Below the pieces are notes generated by a model that did not search any database, had not been told where the DNA came from, and saw only the letters and a list, made by a program, of their open reading frames with translations. The translations under genes and the position numbers were made by a program. This document shows positions 11,428 to 19,232 of a DNA stretch of 21,220 nt, piece by piece; position 1 is the stretch's first letter, and each line of letters starts with the position of its first letter. Location: positions 1-21,220 of IMG/VR virus record IMGVR_UViG_3300046004_000174. One strand, written 5' to 3'. The stretch is from a virus.

Positions 11428-11599
11428 TCCTCCTCGTGGTTGGATGTATGGCTTTCCTAAACTGCTTCCTAATCCTCCTCCTGAAAACATAGGGGAATGG
11501 TTAGTTGAGAAGGGTTATCCTCGGACGGAGATGGAATCTTATGGAGACTTCTTCTTCTGTCGGTACATTGAACAAACAAAAGGTAAACTGGAGGAATGA
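11411..11599 (+). CDS. Conserved phage hypothetical protein, 62 aa
   Basis: ATG 11411 overlaps the end of thyX by 17 nt, with GGAGG at 11399-11403. The product begins MDVLIDPPRGWMYGFPKLLP and contains EWLVEKGYPRTEMESYG (about 29-45) and a FFFCRYIEQ motif. It is a compact soluble protein whose DPP-GW-YGFPK opening I recall in other phages beside nucleotide-metabolism genes. Function unknown. The stop overlaps the mazG start. Confidence 0.7.
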   Translation: MDVLIDPPRGWMYGFPKLLPNPPPENIGEWLVEKGYPRTEMESYGDFFFCRYIEQTKGKLEE

Positions 11600-11907
11600 T
11601 GCTAATTGAAGATTATCAAGAGCTAGCGTTTAAGACAGCACTAGAGTCAGCTAAGAACCCTGCTTACATGGTAGCTAATCTTACCTCTGAAGCAGGTGAA
11701 GTAGCAGGTAAGTATGCCAAGTGGATTCGTGATGGTGTCTTGGATGAGGTAGGTATGCAAAAGGAAGTAGGTGATGTCCTGTGGCAGATCGCAGGGTTGT
11801 CTACAGTGATGGGTTGGAGCTTGGCTGACTTGGCTAGCCAGAACTTACGTAAACTTGCAGCACGACAAACAAACAATACCTTGAGTGGTGAAGGAGATGA
11901 GCGATGA
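11596..11907 (+). CDS. MazG-like nucleoside triphosphate pyrophosphohydrolase, 103 aa
   Basis: Hydrolyses (d)NTPs or (p)ppGpp-like nucleotides to monophosphates. The all-alpha MazG metal-binding motif is seen as SEAGEV (Glu32, Glu35) and KEVGDVLW (Glu57, Asp60), the ExxE...ExxD pattern. Length fits single-domain phage MazG. The start is ATG 11596 overlapping the upstream stop, or ATG 11599; GAGG at 11591-11594 is close, so 11599 may be used. Phage MazG may alter host alarmone or nucleotide pools. It sits between ThyX and the ribonucleotide reductase, consistent with nucleotide-pool control. Confidence 0.88.
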   Translation: MMLIEDYQELAFKTALESAKNPAYMVANLTSEAGEVAGKYAKWIRDGVLDEVGMQKEVGDVLWQIAGLSTVMGWSLADLASQNLRKLAARQTNNTLSGEGDER

Positions 11908-12179
11908 CCAATAAATATGATGTTATGCAGTCCTATAGTTTTACCTATACAGACTGTGACGGTAAAGTACACAATAAGACAATCAGTACACCCGGAGCTA
12001 CATGGCACGAGTGCATGGATGACTATGTGAAGTTCTTGGAGTCAGTGTTTGGTTATGCTATCAAGCATCAGGTACGGTTGGAACAACCCAAGTGGTTGGA
12101 TGCGATGTATGAATATCATTCTGACTACCTTGATCCTTGGACTGGTGAGTACTTCGTTAAAGAGGATGAAGAGGAATGA
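11904..12179 (+). CDS. Hypothetical protein, 91 aa
   Basis: ATG 11904 overlaps the mazG stop (ATGA), with GGAG at 11891-11894. The product begins MTNKYDVMQSYSFTYTDCDG and is acidic and aromatic-rich, with TWHECMDDYVKFLESVFGY (about 33-51) and an acidic end (VKEDEEE). Family not recognised. The stop overlaps the next start. The pattern of strands followed by a helix suggests a small alpha/beta domain. Confidence 0.7.
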   Translation: MTNKYDVMQSYSFTYTDCDGKVHNKTISTPGATWHECMDDYVKFLESVFGYAIKHQVRLEQPKWLDAMYEYHSDYLDPWTGEYFVKEDEEE

Positions 12180-12946
12180 GGATACTGTGTATTCCAGACA
12201 CACAATGTAAACCAGATAGTCCTACCGAGCACCTTGAGTGGGCAGGTAAGGCTATCTGTGAATACAAGCCTGATGTGGTTGTTCACCTAGGGGATCATTG
12301 GGACTTCCCTAGCCTGAGCAGTCACGACAAAGCTGGTAGCAAGTACTTTGAAGGTAAACGCTACCTAGCTGATGTTGAGGCTGGTAACAAAGGTATGGAT
12401 ATACTGTTAGCTCCATTGAAAGCGATGCAGAAGACTCAGAAGGAGACCAAGCACAAGGTGTATAAACCTCGTATGGTGTTCCTAAAAGGTAATCACAGTC
12501 ATCGCTTGACACGAGCTGTCCAGAATAATCCAATGCTTGAGGGACTGATGACCTATGAGCATTTGAACTTGAAAGATTGGGAAGTACATGAGTTCTTAAA
12601 GCCTGTGTTCATTAACGGTGTTGGGTTTAACCATTATTGGCCTGTAGGCGCGATGGGTAGACCTGCTGCAAGTCCTGCTGCTATTATCAATAAACTACAT
12701 ATGTCCTGTGTCGCTGGTCACCAACAAGGCAAGGCTGTAGCTTATGGTAAACGAGCAGATGGGAGCAGTATCTGTTCTATCATTGCCGGTAGTTATTACC
12801 TACATGATGAAGACTATATGGATCAACTGAGTAACCGTCACTGGCGTGGTTTGGTTGTATTGAATGATGTTAAAGATGGTAGCTTCGATGAGATGTTTCT
12901 GTCGATTGAATACCTAGAAAGGAAGTACGGTGGAAAACAAGTGTAA
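12176..12946 (+). CDS. Calcineurin-like metallophosphoesterase, 256 aa
   Basis: A dinuclear-metal phosphoesterase. Motifs in order: IPDTQ (Asp8, with Gln10 where DxH enzymes have His), HLGDHWD (Asp40, Asp43), KGNHSHR (Asn106, His107), and AGHQQG (His182). This set is complete except that the first motif is the DxQ variant, common among phage members. The substrate is not known; candidates are nucleic acid ends, cyclic nucleotides or phosphoproteins. ATG 12176 overlaps the previous stop and has AGAGGA just upstream. The 3' end contains the binding site and GTG start of the next gene. Confidence 0.88.
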   Translation: MRILCIPDTQCKPDSPTEHLEWAGKAICEYKPDVVVHLGDHWDFPSLSSHDKAGSKYFEGKRYLADVEAGNKGMDILLAPLKAMQKTQKETKHKVYKPRMVFLKGNHSHRLTRAVQNNPMLEGLMTYEHLNLKDWEVHEFLKPVFINGVGFNHYWPVGAMGRPAASPAAIINKLHMSCVAGHQQGKAVAYGKRADGSSICSIIAGSYYLHDEDYMDQLSNRHWRGLVVLNDVKDGSFDEMFLSIEYLERKYGGKQV

Positions 12947-13376
12947 CAGTTGCTTCTATACTTTTATGGATCGTGACTTGGAAGCTCCTTGCATTACCTG
13001 CACAGGCTACTCTAACTATGTGAAAGGAAATGTGTATATGACTTGGCAGGCTTCTCAGCCTCTCAAAGAAGCTATTGATGATTGGTTCTCTAACACTAAT
13101 GGTATTTCTTCAGGGGATATGCACTTTGATGTGGTGAATAAACCTAAACACTATATGCTCTTCGAGGAAGAAGGCATTGAGGTTCGGGATGTCATCGAGA
13201 AGCTGGTGGATAAGATGCCTACTCATTACGTTACTCGTAACTCTTTATTTGTACCTGACTACGTACAGATGATGCAGTACTTGATGCGCTTCATGGACAA
13301 GAACGGTGTTGAGGACTTGAAGAAGGCAGAGTTTTATCTGAAGAAGCTGATTGAAGCGTATGAATCTGACGTTTGA
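12930..13376 (+). CDS. DUF3310 protein with N-terminal zinc ribbon, 148 aa
   Basis: Starts at GTG 12930, 4-5 nt after AAAGGAAG (12918-12925), overlapping the metallophosphoesterase by 17 nt. The N-terminus has two CxxC pairs, MENKCNSC (Cys5/Cys8) and PCITC (Cys21/Cys24), a likely zinc ribbon. The C-terminal half is the phage DUF3310 domain: VNKPKHY, IEVRDVIEKL, and the closing MRFMDKNGVEDLKKAEFYLKK-type helix. This domain is widespread in phages, sometimes labelled nucleotide kinase without evidence; its real function is not known to me. No Walker A motif is present. Confidence 0.8.
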   Translation: MENKCNSCFYTFMDRDLEAPCITCTGYSNYVKGNVYMTWQASQPLKEAIDDWFSNTNGISSGDMHFDVVNKPKHYMLFEEEGIEVRDVIEKLVDKMPTHYVTRNSLFVPDYVQMMQYLMRFMDKNGVEDLKKAEFYLKKLIEAYESDV

Positions 13377-13515
13377 AGAACTTAAAGAGAAGCTTCAACG
13401 AGTCGATGAAGTCACACTGCTGGAGTTGTTAGACATCCACAGTGATGACATCATCGAGCGCTTTGAAGATTACATTGAAGAGAAGCAAGAACAACTAACT
13501 AAGGAAATTTACTGA
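13360..13515 (+). CDS. Small conserved phage protein, 51 aa
   Basis: ATG 13360 overlaps the previous gene by 17 nt. The product begins MNLTFEELKEKLQRVDEVTL and continues LLDIHSDDIIERFEDYIEEK, a highly charged helical protein with coiled-coil character. I recall near-identical small proteins next to DUF3310 genes in other phages, so the pair may work together; no function is known. It ends 1 nt before the ribonucleotide reductase start and carries AAGGAAA (13500-13506), the binding site of that gene. Confidence 0.75.
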   Translation: MNLTFEELKEKLQRVDEVTLLELLDIHSDDIIERFEDYIEEKQEQLTKEIY

Positions 13516-13516
13516 T

Positions 13517-15427
13517 ATGAGTTTTACAATGAGTCCATACAATACATACATTGCCAAGAGCCGCTATGCTCGGTACTTGGACGATAAAGGCCGTCGTGAG
13601 CATTGGCCTGAGACAGTCTCTCGTTACTTTGACTTCATGGAGAAACACCTGAAGAAGAACCATGACTATACCTTGACAGGTGAACTGCGTGATAAGCTCC
13701 AGACAGCGGTAACTAACCTTGATGTTGTGCCTTCCATGCGTAGCATTATGACAGCGGGTGATGCGCTTGAGCGACAGAATATCGCAGGTTACAACTGCTC
13801 ATACTTGCCTATTGATGACCCTAAAGGCTTCGATGAGGCTATGTATATCCTCTTGTGTGGTACAGGTGTTGGTTTCAGCGTGGAGCAGAAGTATGTTAAC
13901 AAGTTGCCAGAGATTCCAGAGAAGCTGTATGACAGTAATACTGTGGTGGTCGTTAAAGACTCCAAAGAAGGATGGGCTAAAGCATTGCGACAAGTTATCT
14001 CCTTGCTATATGCTGGAGAAGCGCCTAAGTGGGACGTATCGGCTGTCCGCGCTGCCGGAACACGCCTTAAGACGTTTGGGGGGAGAGCGAGTGGCCCTGA
14101 GCCTCTTGTTGAACTCTTCAAGTATGTTGTGGCTAAGTTCAAAGGTGCTCAAGGGCGGAAGCTTACAAGCCTCGAAGCGCATGACATTCTGTGTAAGGTC
14201 GGGGAAGTCGTTGTGGTGGGCGGAGTACGCCGTTCCGCTATGATCTCTTTGTCTGATTTAGGTGATGACCGTATGGCCCACGCTAAGGCAGGTAACTGGT
14301 GGGATGGTAATGGTCAACGTGCTTTGGCTAACAACAGTGCAGTGTATGAAGTCAAGCCTCCTGTGGGGCAGTTTATGCGTGAATGGAGTAGCATCTATGA
14401 GAGTCATTCGGGAGAGCGTGGAATCTTTAACCGCTATGCTTCAGAGCTTCAAGCTGCCAAGAATGGACGAAGGAAGGAAGATCAGGAATGGGGTACTAAC
14501 CCTTGCTCTGAGATTATTCTTCGCCCTTATCAGTTTTGTAATCTTTCCAGTGTTATTGTTCGCAGTGGCGATACTATGGATCGACTTCGGGATAAGATTT
14601 CTATGGCAACTATCCTTGGAACTTTTCAGTCAACGATGACTCACTTCCCGTACCTGCGTAAGGTGTGGCAGACGAACACCGAAGAGGAGCGTCTGTTGGG
14701 TGTGTCGATGACAGGTATCTTGGACAATGTATTGTTGAATAACCCTGATGATCCTGAGTTGGGTCAACGCTTGGAGGAACTTAAGAATGTTGCTGTCGCT
14801 GCTAATGCTGATTACGCTGCTGCTATTGGTATCAACGCTTCTGTGGCAATCACCGCTATCAAACCTGAAGGCACTGTATCTCAGCTCACTTCTACTGCAA
14901 GTGGCATCCATCCTCAGCATAGTCCTTATTACATTCGGCGTGTACGATCTGATAACAAAGACCCTCTGACTAACTTCCTGAAAGCTCAGGGGTTCCCTTC
15001 AGAGCCTTGTGTGATGAAGCCTGAGAGTACTACAGTGTTCAGCTTCCCTGTTAAGGTGGAAGAAGGTGCTGTACTCCGTGAGGACTTGGATGCTATCCAG
15101 CACTTGAAGCTGTGGTTGATGTTCCAGCGTCACTACTGTGAGCATAAACCATCAGTCACCATCTCTGTTCAAGAGCATGAGTGGCCTAAGGTTGGTGCTT
15201 GGGTGTGGGATAACTTCGATGAGATTACAGGTGTGTCCTTCCTGCCTATGGACGGAGGAACATATCGACAAGCTCCTTATGAGAGCTTCACTGAAGAGGA
15301 GTATGACAAGATGTATGCTATCATGCCTAAGAGCATTGATTGGGAGCAGTTCATTGAGAATACTGATAACGTAGAAGGTGCTCAGACACTGGCCTGTACC
15401 GCAGGCGGGTGTGAAATCAGTTTCTAA
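13517..15427 (+). CDS. Class II (adenosylcobalamin-dependent) ribonucleotide reductase, monomeric type, 636 aa
   Basis: Reduces ribonucleotides (triphosphates in the monomeric RTPR family) to deoxyribonucleotides using adenosylcobalamin as radical source. Compared with Lactobacillus RTPR: NPCSEI gives the thiyl cysteine Cys330; Cys341 lies 11 residues on, as Cys419 follows Cys408; Cys94 (YNCSYL) is the likely disulfide partner; CTAGGC (Cys627/Cys632) is the C-terminal swivel pair. CGTGVGF (114-120), SGERGIFNR and PEGTVSQL are further family motifs. Length is about 100 aa below RTPR. ATG 13517 follows AAGGAAA by 10 nt. The cofactor must come from the host or medium, as no B12 genes are present. 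A terminator follows. Confidence 0.94.
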   Translation: MSFTMSPYNTYIAKSRYARYLDDKGRREHWPETVSRYFDFMEKHLKKNHDYTLTGELRDKLQTAVTNLDVVPSMRSIMTAGDALERQNIAGYNCSYLPIDDPKGFDEAMYILLCGTGVGFSVEQKYVNKLPEIPEKLYDSNTVVVVKDSKEGWAKALRQVISLLYAGEAPKWDVSAVRAAGTRLKTFGGRASGPEPLVELFKYVVAKFKGAQGRKLTSLEAHDILCKVGEVVVVGGVRRSAMISLSDLGDDRMAHAKAGNWWDGNGQRALANNSAVYEVKPPVGQFMREWSSIYESHSGERGIFNRYASELQAAKNGRRKEDQEWGTNPCSEIILRPYQFCNLSSVIVRSGDTMDRLRDKISMATILGTFQSTMTHFPYLRKVWQTNTEEERLLGVSMTGILDNVLLNNPDDPELGQRLEELKNVAVAANADYAAAIGINASVAITAIKPEGTVSQLTSTASGIHPQHSPYYIRRVRSDNKDPLTNFLKAQGFPSEPCVMKPESTTVFSFPVKVEEGAVLREDLDAIQHLKLWLMFQRHYCEHKPSVTISVQEHEWPKVGAWVWDNFDEITGVSFLPMDGGTYRQAPYESFTEEEYDKMYAIMPKSIDWEQFIENTDNVEGAQTLACTAGGCEISF

Positions 15428-15437
15428 GTAACAAAGG

Positions 15438-15463
15438 AGCCTCTTTAGGGAGGCTTCTGTTTT
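15438..15463 (+). terminator. Rho-independent terminator after the reductase
   Basis: AGCCTC (15438-15443), loop TTTAGG, GAGGCT (15450-15455), a 6-bp stem followed by TCTGTTTT. It lies 11 nt after the reductase stop codon. The stem is short and the T tract interrupted, so termination is probably partial and allows read-through to phoH, which has no promoter of its own that I can see. Confidence 0.65.
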
Positions 15464-15479
15464 GATAAAGGGAGAACTA

Positions 15480-16229
15480 ATGGCAAGTAAACAGATTATG
15501 AACAGAGCTATCCCTGCAAAGGAATTGACTCCTCGTGAGAAGGTAAACAATAGCTTGAAGTTGAAGCTGGATGACATGACTGTTATCAAGCCTAAGACTG
15601 AGAAGCAGATGGACTTCTTTGAAGCCTACCAAGCCTCTAACTACTTCATGGCATTGCACGGAGTAGCTGGTACAGGTAAGACATACATTGCCTTGTACAA
15701 AGCCTTGGAAGAGGCTATGGATCGTAACAATCCCTTCAACAAGGTGACTATTATCCGTAGTAGTGTCCAGAGTCGTGACATGGGCTTCTTACCCGGTGAT
15801 GCAGATGAGAAGATGGAGGTGTACATTCAGCCCTATCGACAAATCTGTAGTGACCTGTTCAAGCGTAAGGATGCATGGGATCGATTGGTAGAGCAGGGAC
15901 ATATTGAGTTTGTGTCTACCTCGTTCATCCGAGGTACTACCTTCTCCAACAGTATCATTGTCGTGGATGAGACACAGAACATGACATTTGAGGAACTGGA
16001 TACCATCATTACCCGTGTTGGTGACAAGTCCAAGATCATCTTCTGCGGCGATTACAGGCAGACTGATCTGAAGAAGAAGGATGACAAGTCAGGTATCCTT
16101 AAGTTCTTTGACATTGCGGGTAAGATGAAGGAATTCATTCGTGTGGAGTTCCACATTGAGGATATTGTTCGTAGCTCACTGGTTAAGAACTATATCATTG
16201 CCAAGACTAACTATGAGGATGGTGTATGA
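15480..16229 (+). CDS. phoH: PhoH-like ATPase, 249 aa
   Basis: A P-loop ATPase of the PhoH family, related to the helicase core of superfamily 1. Walker A is GVAGTGKT (61-68) and Walker B is VVDETQN with Asp163/Glu164; a sensor-like FCGDYRQTD segment follows near 188-196. The N-terminal 35 residues are a basic extension. ATG 15480 has GGGAGA 4-5 nt upstream; an in-frame ATTG-type start at 15462 falls in the terminator and is rejected. PhoH is common in marine and freshwater phages. Links to phosphate stress are historical, and RNA unwinding or processing is the more direct expectation. The stop overlaps the protease start. Confidence 0.92.
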   Translation: MASKQIMNRAIPAKELTPREKVNNSLKLKLDDMTVIKPKTEKQMDFFEAYQASNYFMALHGVAGTGKTYIALYKALEEAMDRNNPFNKVTIIRSSVQSRDMGFLPGDADEKMEVYIQPYRQICSDLFKRKDAWDRLVEQGHIEFVSTSFIRGTTFSNSIIVVDETQNMTFEELDTIITRVGDKSKIIFCGDYRQTDLKKKDDKSGILKFFDIAGKMKEFIRVEFHIEDIVRSSLVKNYIIAKTNYEDGV

Positions 16230-16858
16230 GTAAAGCTAACGAGAACATTGAAGACCTAATGCTAATGGCTGAGGGACAACAGAAGGGTATGATCAGGACT
16301 ATCACTCAGCAGATGAATACTCACTTGGTGTTCATTGATGATGATATTACCGATCCTCGTAACTACCGTGATGTTATTCACTGCTTGGCAACCTGTGGTG
16401 ATAACGATTCAGTTAATCTATTGGTCAATAGCTCAGGTGGCAGGACTGACTCTATCTGGCAAATCATTGAGACCATGAAAGGATGTCGAGGTGATGTATC
16501 GGTTACGGTTATTGGTGCTGCATACAGCGCTGCTAGTATGTTGGCTTGTATGGCTGATGAGTGTTACATTGCTGACTCTGCTGAGTTCATGCTTCATACT
16601 GCTCATTATGGTTCCATTGGTACTGTTCCAAATGTGCAGGGCCAAACTGAGTTCGCTACGAAGCAGATTAACAAACTGTTAGACAAGGCTTACACAGGGT
16701 TCCTGACTCCTAAAGAGATGGAGGAGTTGAAGCAAGGTAAGGAGTTCTGGTTCGATGCTGAGGAGGCAGGTAAGCGAATGACTCGTCGTTATAAATATCT
16801 CAGTGGATTGAGTAAACCACCTAAGGTTAAGAAGGTGAAAGAAGTTGAGGTAGAATGA
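16226..16858 (+). CDS. ClpP-like serine protease, 210 aa
   Basis: ClpP/crotonase-fold serine peptidase. LLVNSSGG near 65-72 forms the oxyanion strand. YSAASML holds the likely nucleophile Ser104 (aligned with the AASM of ClpP), and FMLHTAH holds the likely His124; EFWFDAEEAG near 172-181 probably supplies the Asp. Length matches ClpP. The Lys/Glu-rich tail (PPKVKKVKEVEVE) is extra. In phages such proteins serve as prohead proteases or act on cell targets. It is encoded with PhoH in the metabolism arm, not with capsid genes, which leaves the role open. The start overlaps the phoH stop (ATGA); the stop is at the edge of the terminator. Confidence 0.88.
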   Translation: MSKANENIEDLMLMAEGQQKGMIRTITQQMNTHLVFIDDDITDPRNYRDVIHCLATCGDNDSVNLLVNSSGGRTDSIWQIIETMKGCRGDVSVTVIGAAYSAASMLACMADECYIADSAEFMLHTAHYGSIGTVPNVQGQTEFATKQINKLLDKAYTGFLTPKEMEELKQGKEFWFDAEEAGKRMTRRYKYLSGLSKPPKVKKVKEVEVE

Positions 16859-16894
16859 AAAAGGCCACTAGAGCGTGAACTCTAGTGGCCTTTT
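16859..16894. terminator. Strong bidirectional terminator between convergent arms
   Basis: AAAAGGCCACTAGAG (16859-16873), loop CGTGAA, CTCTAGTGGCCTTTT (16880-16894): a perfect 15-bp stem. It has a T tract on the right for + strand transcripts and an A tract on the left that becomes a T tract for - strand transcripts. It starts 1 nt after the protease stop and ends 6 nt before the holin stop, so it serves both arms. Confidence 0.93.
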
Positions 16895-16900
16895 GCGTTA

Positions 16901-17305
16901 CTACTTACCTTTAATTTCCATGATCTTCTCTAAGGTGCGACCACCGAAGTAGAAACTCATCACCAACATTCCCCACTGCCCTAGTAACTGGACATAGGTT
17001 TCATTAGCTTTGATGCCATTAGCATCCATGATACCGAAAGTAAAGTATCCTGTGAAAATAGCCACAAGGGTCATAGGTCTAATGTTCTTGGACAACCAAG
17101 AGTCACTAGCCATGTCTGCCTTCTGTCGATCAGTCACATTGTTCTGCTCTGTCTTATACAGATCAGTCTCGTTAGCCATCTTAGCCAATTCCCCATCCTG
17201 AGCCATTTGTGCTAGCTTCAGTTGAGCCTCTGCCTTTTGAGCAGGGTCAGGGATTAGTTTGTCGATAAGCTTACCACCAATGCCTAAAAGTGATTCTAGG
17301 ATCAT
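16901..17305 (-). CDS. 3TM-type holin, 134 aa
   Basis: Forms inner-membrane lesions that time lysis. The N-terminus is amphipathic (MILESLLGIGGKLIDKLIP), then a charged helical region with DPAQKAEAQLKLAQMA (about 20-35), then LSKNIRPMTLVAIFTGYF starting a first clear membrane helix (about 76-92) and QWGMLVMSFYFGGR a second (about 109-122). The DPAQKAEAQ...LSK-x-RP pattern matches the GTA/phage 3TM holin family. It overlaps the endopeptidase stop by 4 nt, and the two make up the lysis module at the 3' end of the - strand operon. Confidence 0.85.
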   Translation of the reverse strand: MILESLLGIGGKLIDKLIPDPAQKAEAQLKLAQMAQDGELAKMANETDLYKTEQNNVTDRQKADMASDSWLSKNIRPMTLVAIFTGYFTFGIMDANGIKANETYVQLLGQWGMLVMSFYFGGRTLEKIMEIKGK

Positions 17306-17685
17306 ATGTATTTACTCCTATGTAACTCGATATGAGGGCCATCACGGAAGGATTGCCAATCACCACCCCAGACAATATCAACACCTAGCTCTTTGGCTAC
17401 TTTCTTGATGTGATCAGCTACCAGTTGATAGTACTTGAAATCCCAAGTAACTTCACCGTCCTTGATCACTGCAAAGTCAATCGCATGGCCTGTGATATGC
17501 CTACTGTTCATGGTCTTGGACTTACCTGAATCGAACAATACCTTCTGACGCTCCTTGGTGCGAATGCCTTCACTGATGGAGAAGTCCAAAGGAGACTCTT
17601 TAATAGCCTCCTCTATTACTTTTACTAGGTCAGGATGGACTCCTTTGAGCCTGTCCTTGCTACGTTGGCTTAGTGCGAATGTCAT
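17302..17685 (-). CDS. Endolysin, M15 (VanY/T5-type) peptidase, 127 aa
   Basis: A zinc peptidase cleaving peptidoglycan peptide cross-links, most likely L-alanoyl-D-glutamate, as in T5 endolysin. The M15 zinc site is complete: SRHITGHAIDF gives His63 and Asp70, and GPHIEL gives His118; SEGIRTKERQ near 38-47 matches the substrate-binding region. No signal peptide, so it needs the adjacent holin to reach the periplasm. ATG (17685-17683) overlaps the stop of the upstream virion gene (ATGA), with GGAG about 8 nt upstream. Length is typical. Confidence 0.93.
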   Translation of the reverse strand: MTFALSQRSKDRLKGVHPDLVKVIEEAIKESPLDFSISEGIRTKERQKVLFDSGKSKTMNSRHITGHAIDFAVIKDGEVTWDFKYYQLVADHIKKVAKELGVDIVWGGDWQSFRDGPHIELHRSKYI

Positions 17686-19232
17686 GGTGTTGCTCCCATA
17701 GTAGCGCCAAACAGCCCCGGAACAGCAAAGCCCTGTTTAGGAGTTTGCAGGTTACCAGAAGCAATCTGACCAATAAGATTCTTCATTTCACGTTGACGCA
17801 TAGAAGCTAATGCTTTATCAGCTAAATAACCACTTCCAGCCATACCCAGACCAATGCCTCCCATTACAGCAGTAGCTCCTTGGCCTGTAGTGGCAGCAGT
17901 AGCAGCGCCACCCAGTCCTGCTGTCTGTGCAAAACCACGTTGAGGGTTGAACTTAGACAACAAAGACAGCAAGCTATCCAAGTCGGTAGACTGAGCAGCA
18001 GCTTTGATGACATTCTGCTCTCTAGAAGAGAATTGTTTCATCTTTTCCACATTAGAGGTAAGGTTTACCAGCTTAGCTTTGAGGACATCACCTGTAGGGC
18101 CGGTTGTACCTTCCATACGAGCAGTAGACGAGTCCAAGATGTCCTGCAACACTTGAGCACGAGATTGATTACGCCAGTCCTTACGGGCATTTTCAAGAGT
18201 CTTAAAGACTTCTTTGCTGTTCTGACCAGACAAAACTAATGTATCTTTGGGAGAGATGTTACCTAGATAAGAATCAATCTCATTCTTGACAACATTAGCC
18301 AGACGTGCCGTATCATCAGTTCCTTGAGCTAACCCGCTAAAGGTACTTCTGATCTTCTCCAACCTACGGAAATCTACAATCTTGTTATCTGTAATTTGTT
18401 GAAACAGTTTCAAGTTTTCCTGAATTGGTTTGTGAGCAGAGACAATATCGGGATCATAGTTAGCTGCTCGGAGTTCTGACTCAATGTTAGGCATGAGTTT
18501 ATTCTTCAGAGTGTCAGTACGCACAGCAACACCTGCATTGTCCACAGCCTCAAAACTACGGGAAGCTCGTTGTCGAATCTGGTCGATTGTCACAGGTTCT
18601 TGACGAGGGCCTGTCAAAGCAAAGCCTGTCTTACCTACAGCAGAACCAGCAACTGTACCTGTCGCTAAACCGGCAGCCAGAGCAGCCCAAGGACTACCTG
18701 TAAGCTCTTGCGCTTGCTGAGCAGCAGATTGACCTACGATAGCACCTGTAGCTGTGGCAGCAGCTTCGGACATACCTCGACCGACTACTTGTCTAGCTGT
18801 TGCTCCTTCAGCTTGCGATGCCATAGGCAGACGCATACCGGGAGTCATCATACCTGCCACTGCTTCAGCACCTGTCTGTACCTTCTGTTCCAAGCCGGGG
18901 CGTGGAGTTGGTAAAGTTTGGTCAAGTGCTTGTTGCTGTAACTGAGACAGGTAAGGAACACGCCGATCTGAACCTACTGCTTGCAAGCCAAGGTTAGCAG
19001 CTCCCGAAGCAAAGTCAGCCACTGCATTAGGGACAGCAGACAAGCCTGTGATGCCAGCACGGGCAGTCAGTCCAAGTTGCCGCCCAAGCTCAGATACCAT
19101 TGAAGGTTGCTGAGCAGCAGGGGCCTCTTGAGGAGCAGACTCAGAGCCTTTTAAAACTGCTGCAATCTGGTCATCTGACATATCATCAGGGAACTCGACT
19201 ACTTCATTACCTACCTGAATATATTGAGCCAT
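17682..19232 (-). CDS. Virion protein, probably internal/ejected, 516 aa
   Basis: Begins MAQYIQVGNEVVEFPDDMSD; the short motif VEFPDDMSDDQI resembles N-termini I recall from internal or ejected virion proteins of many podoviruses and related phages. Residues about 55-210 are Ala/Gly-rich with several hydrophobic stretches (AALAAGLATGTVAGSAVG), able to insert in membrane. The middle (about 215-400) is charged and helical, and residues 430-470 are again Gly/Ala-rich. No peptidase motif was found. Such proteins are ejected to help DNA cross the envelope; this is inference from composition and position between another helical virion protein and the lysis genes. Its start abuts the upstream stop by 1 nt. 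Confidence 0.65.
   Translation of the reverse strand: MAQYIQVGNEVVEFPDDMSDDQIAAVLKGSESAPQEAPAAQQPSMVSELGRQLGLTARAGITGLSAVPNAVADFASGAANLGLQAVGSDRRVPYLSQLQQQALDQTLPTPRPGLEQKVQTGAEAVAGMMTPGMRLPMASQAEGATARQVVGRGMSEAAATATGAIVGQSAAQQAQELTGSPWAALAAGLATGTVAGSAVGKTGFALTGPRQEPVTIDQIRQRASRSFEAVDNAGVAVRTDTLKNKLMPNIESELRAANYDPDIVSAHKPIQENLKLFQQITDNKIVDFRRLEKIRSTFSGLAQGTDDTARLANVVKNEIDSYLGNISPKDTLVLSGQNSKEVFKTLENARKDWRNQSRAQVLQDILDSSTARMEGTTGPTGDVLKAKLVNLTSNVEKMKQFSSREQNVIKAAAQSTDLDSLLSLLSKFNPQRGFAQTAGLGGAATAATTGQGATAVMGGIGLGMAGSGYLADKALASMRQREMKNLIGQIASGNLQTPKQGFAVPGLFGATMGATP

Noticed and set aside
1-16858. T7-type phage RNA polymerase promoters
   Set aside because: No repeated 20-bp-class promoter sequence was noticed and no RNA polymerase gene is present in the window; the readable promoters are sigma70-like.
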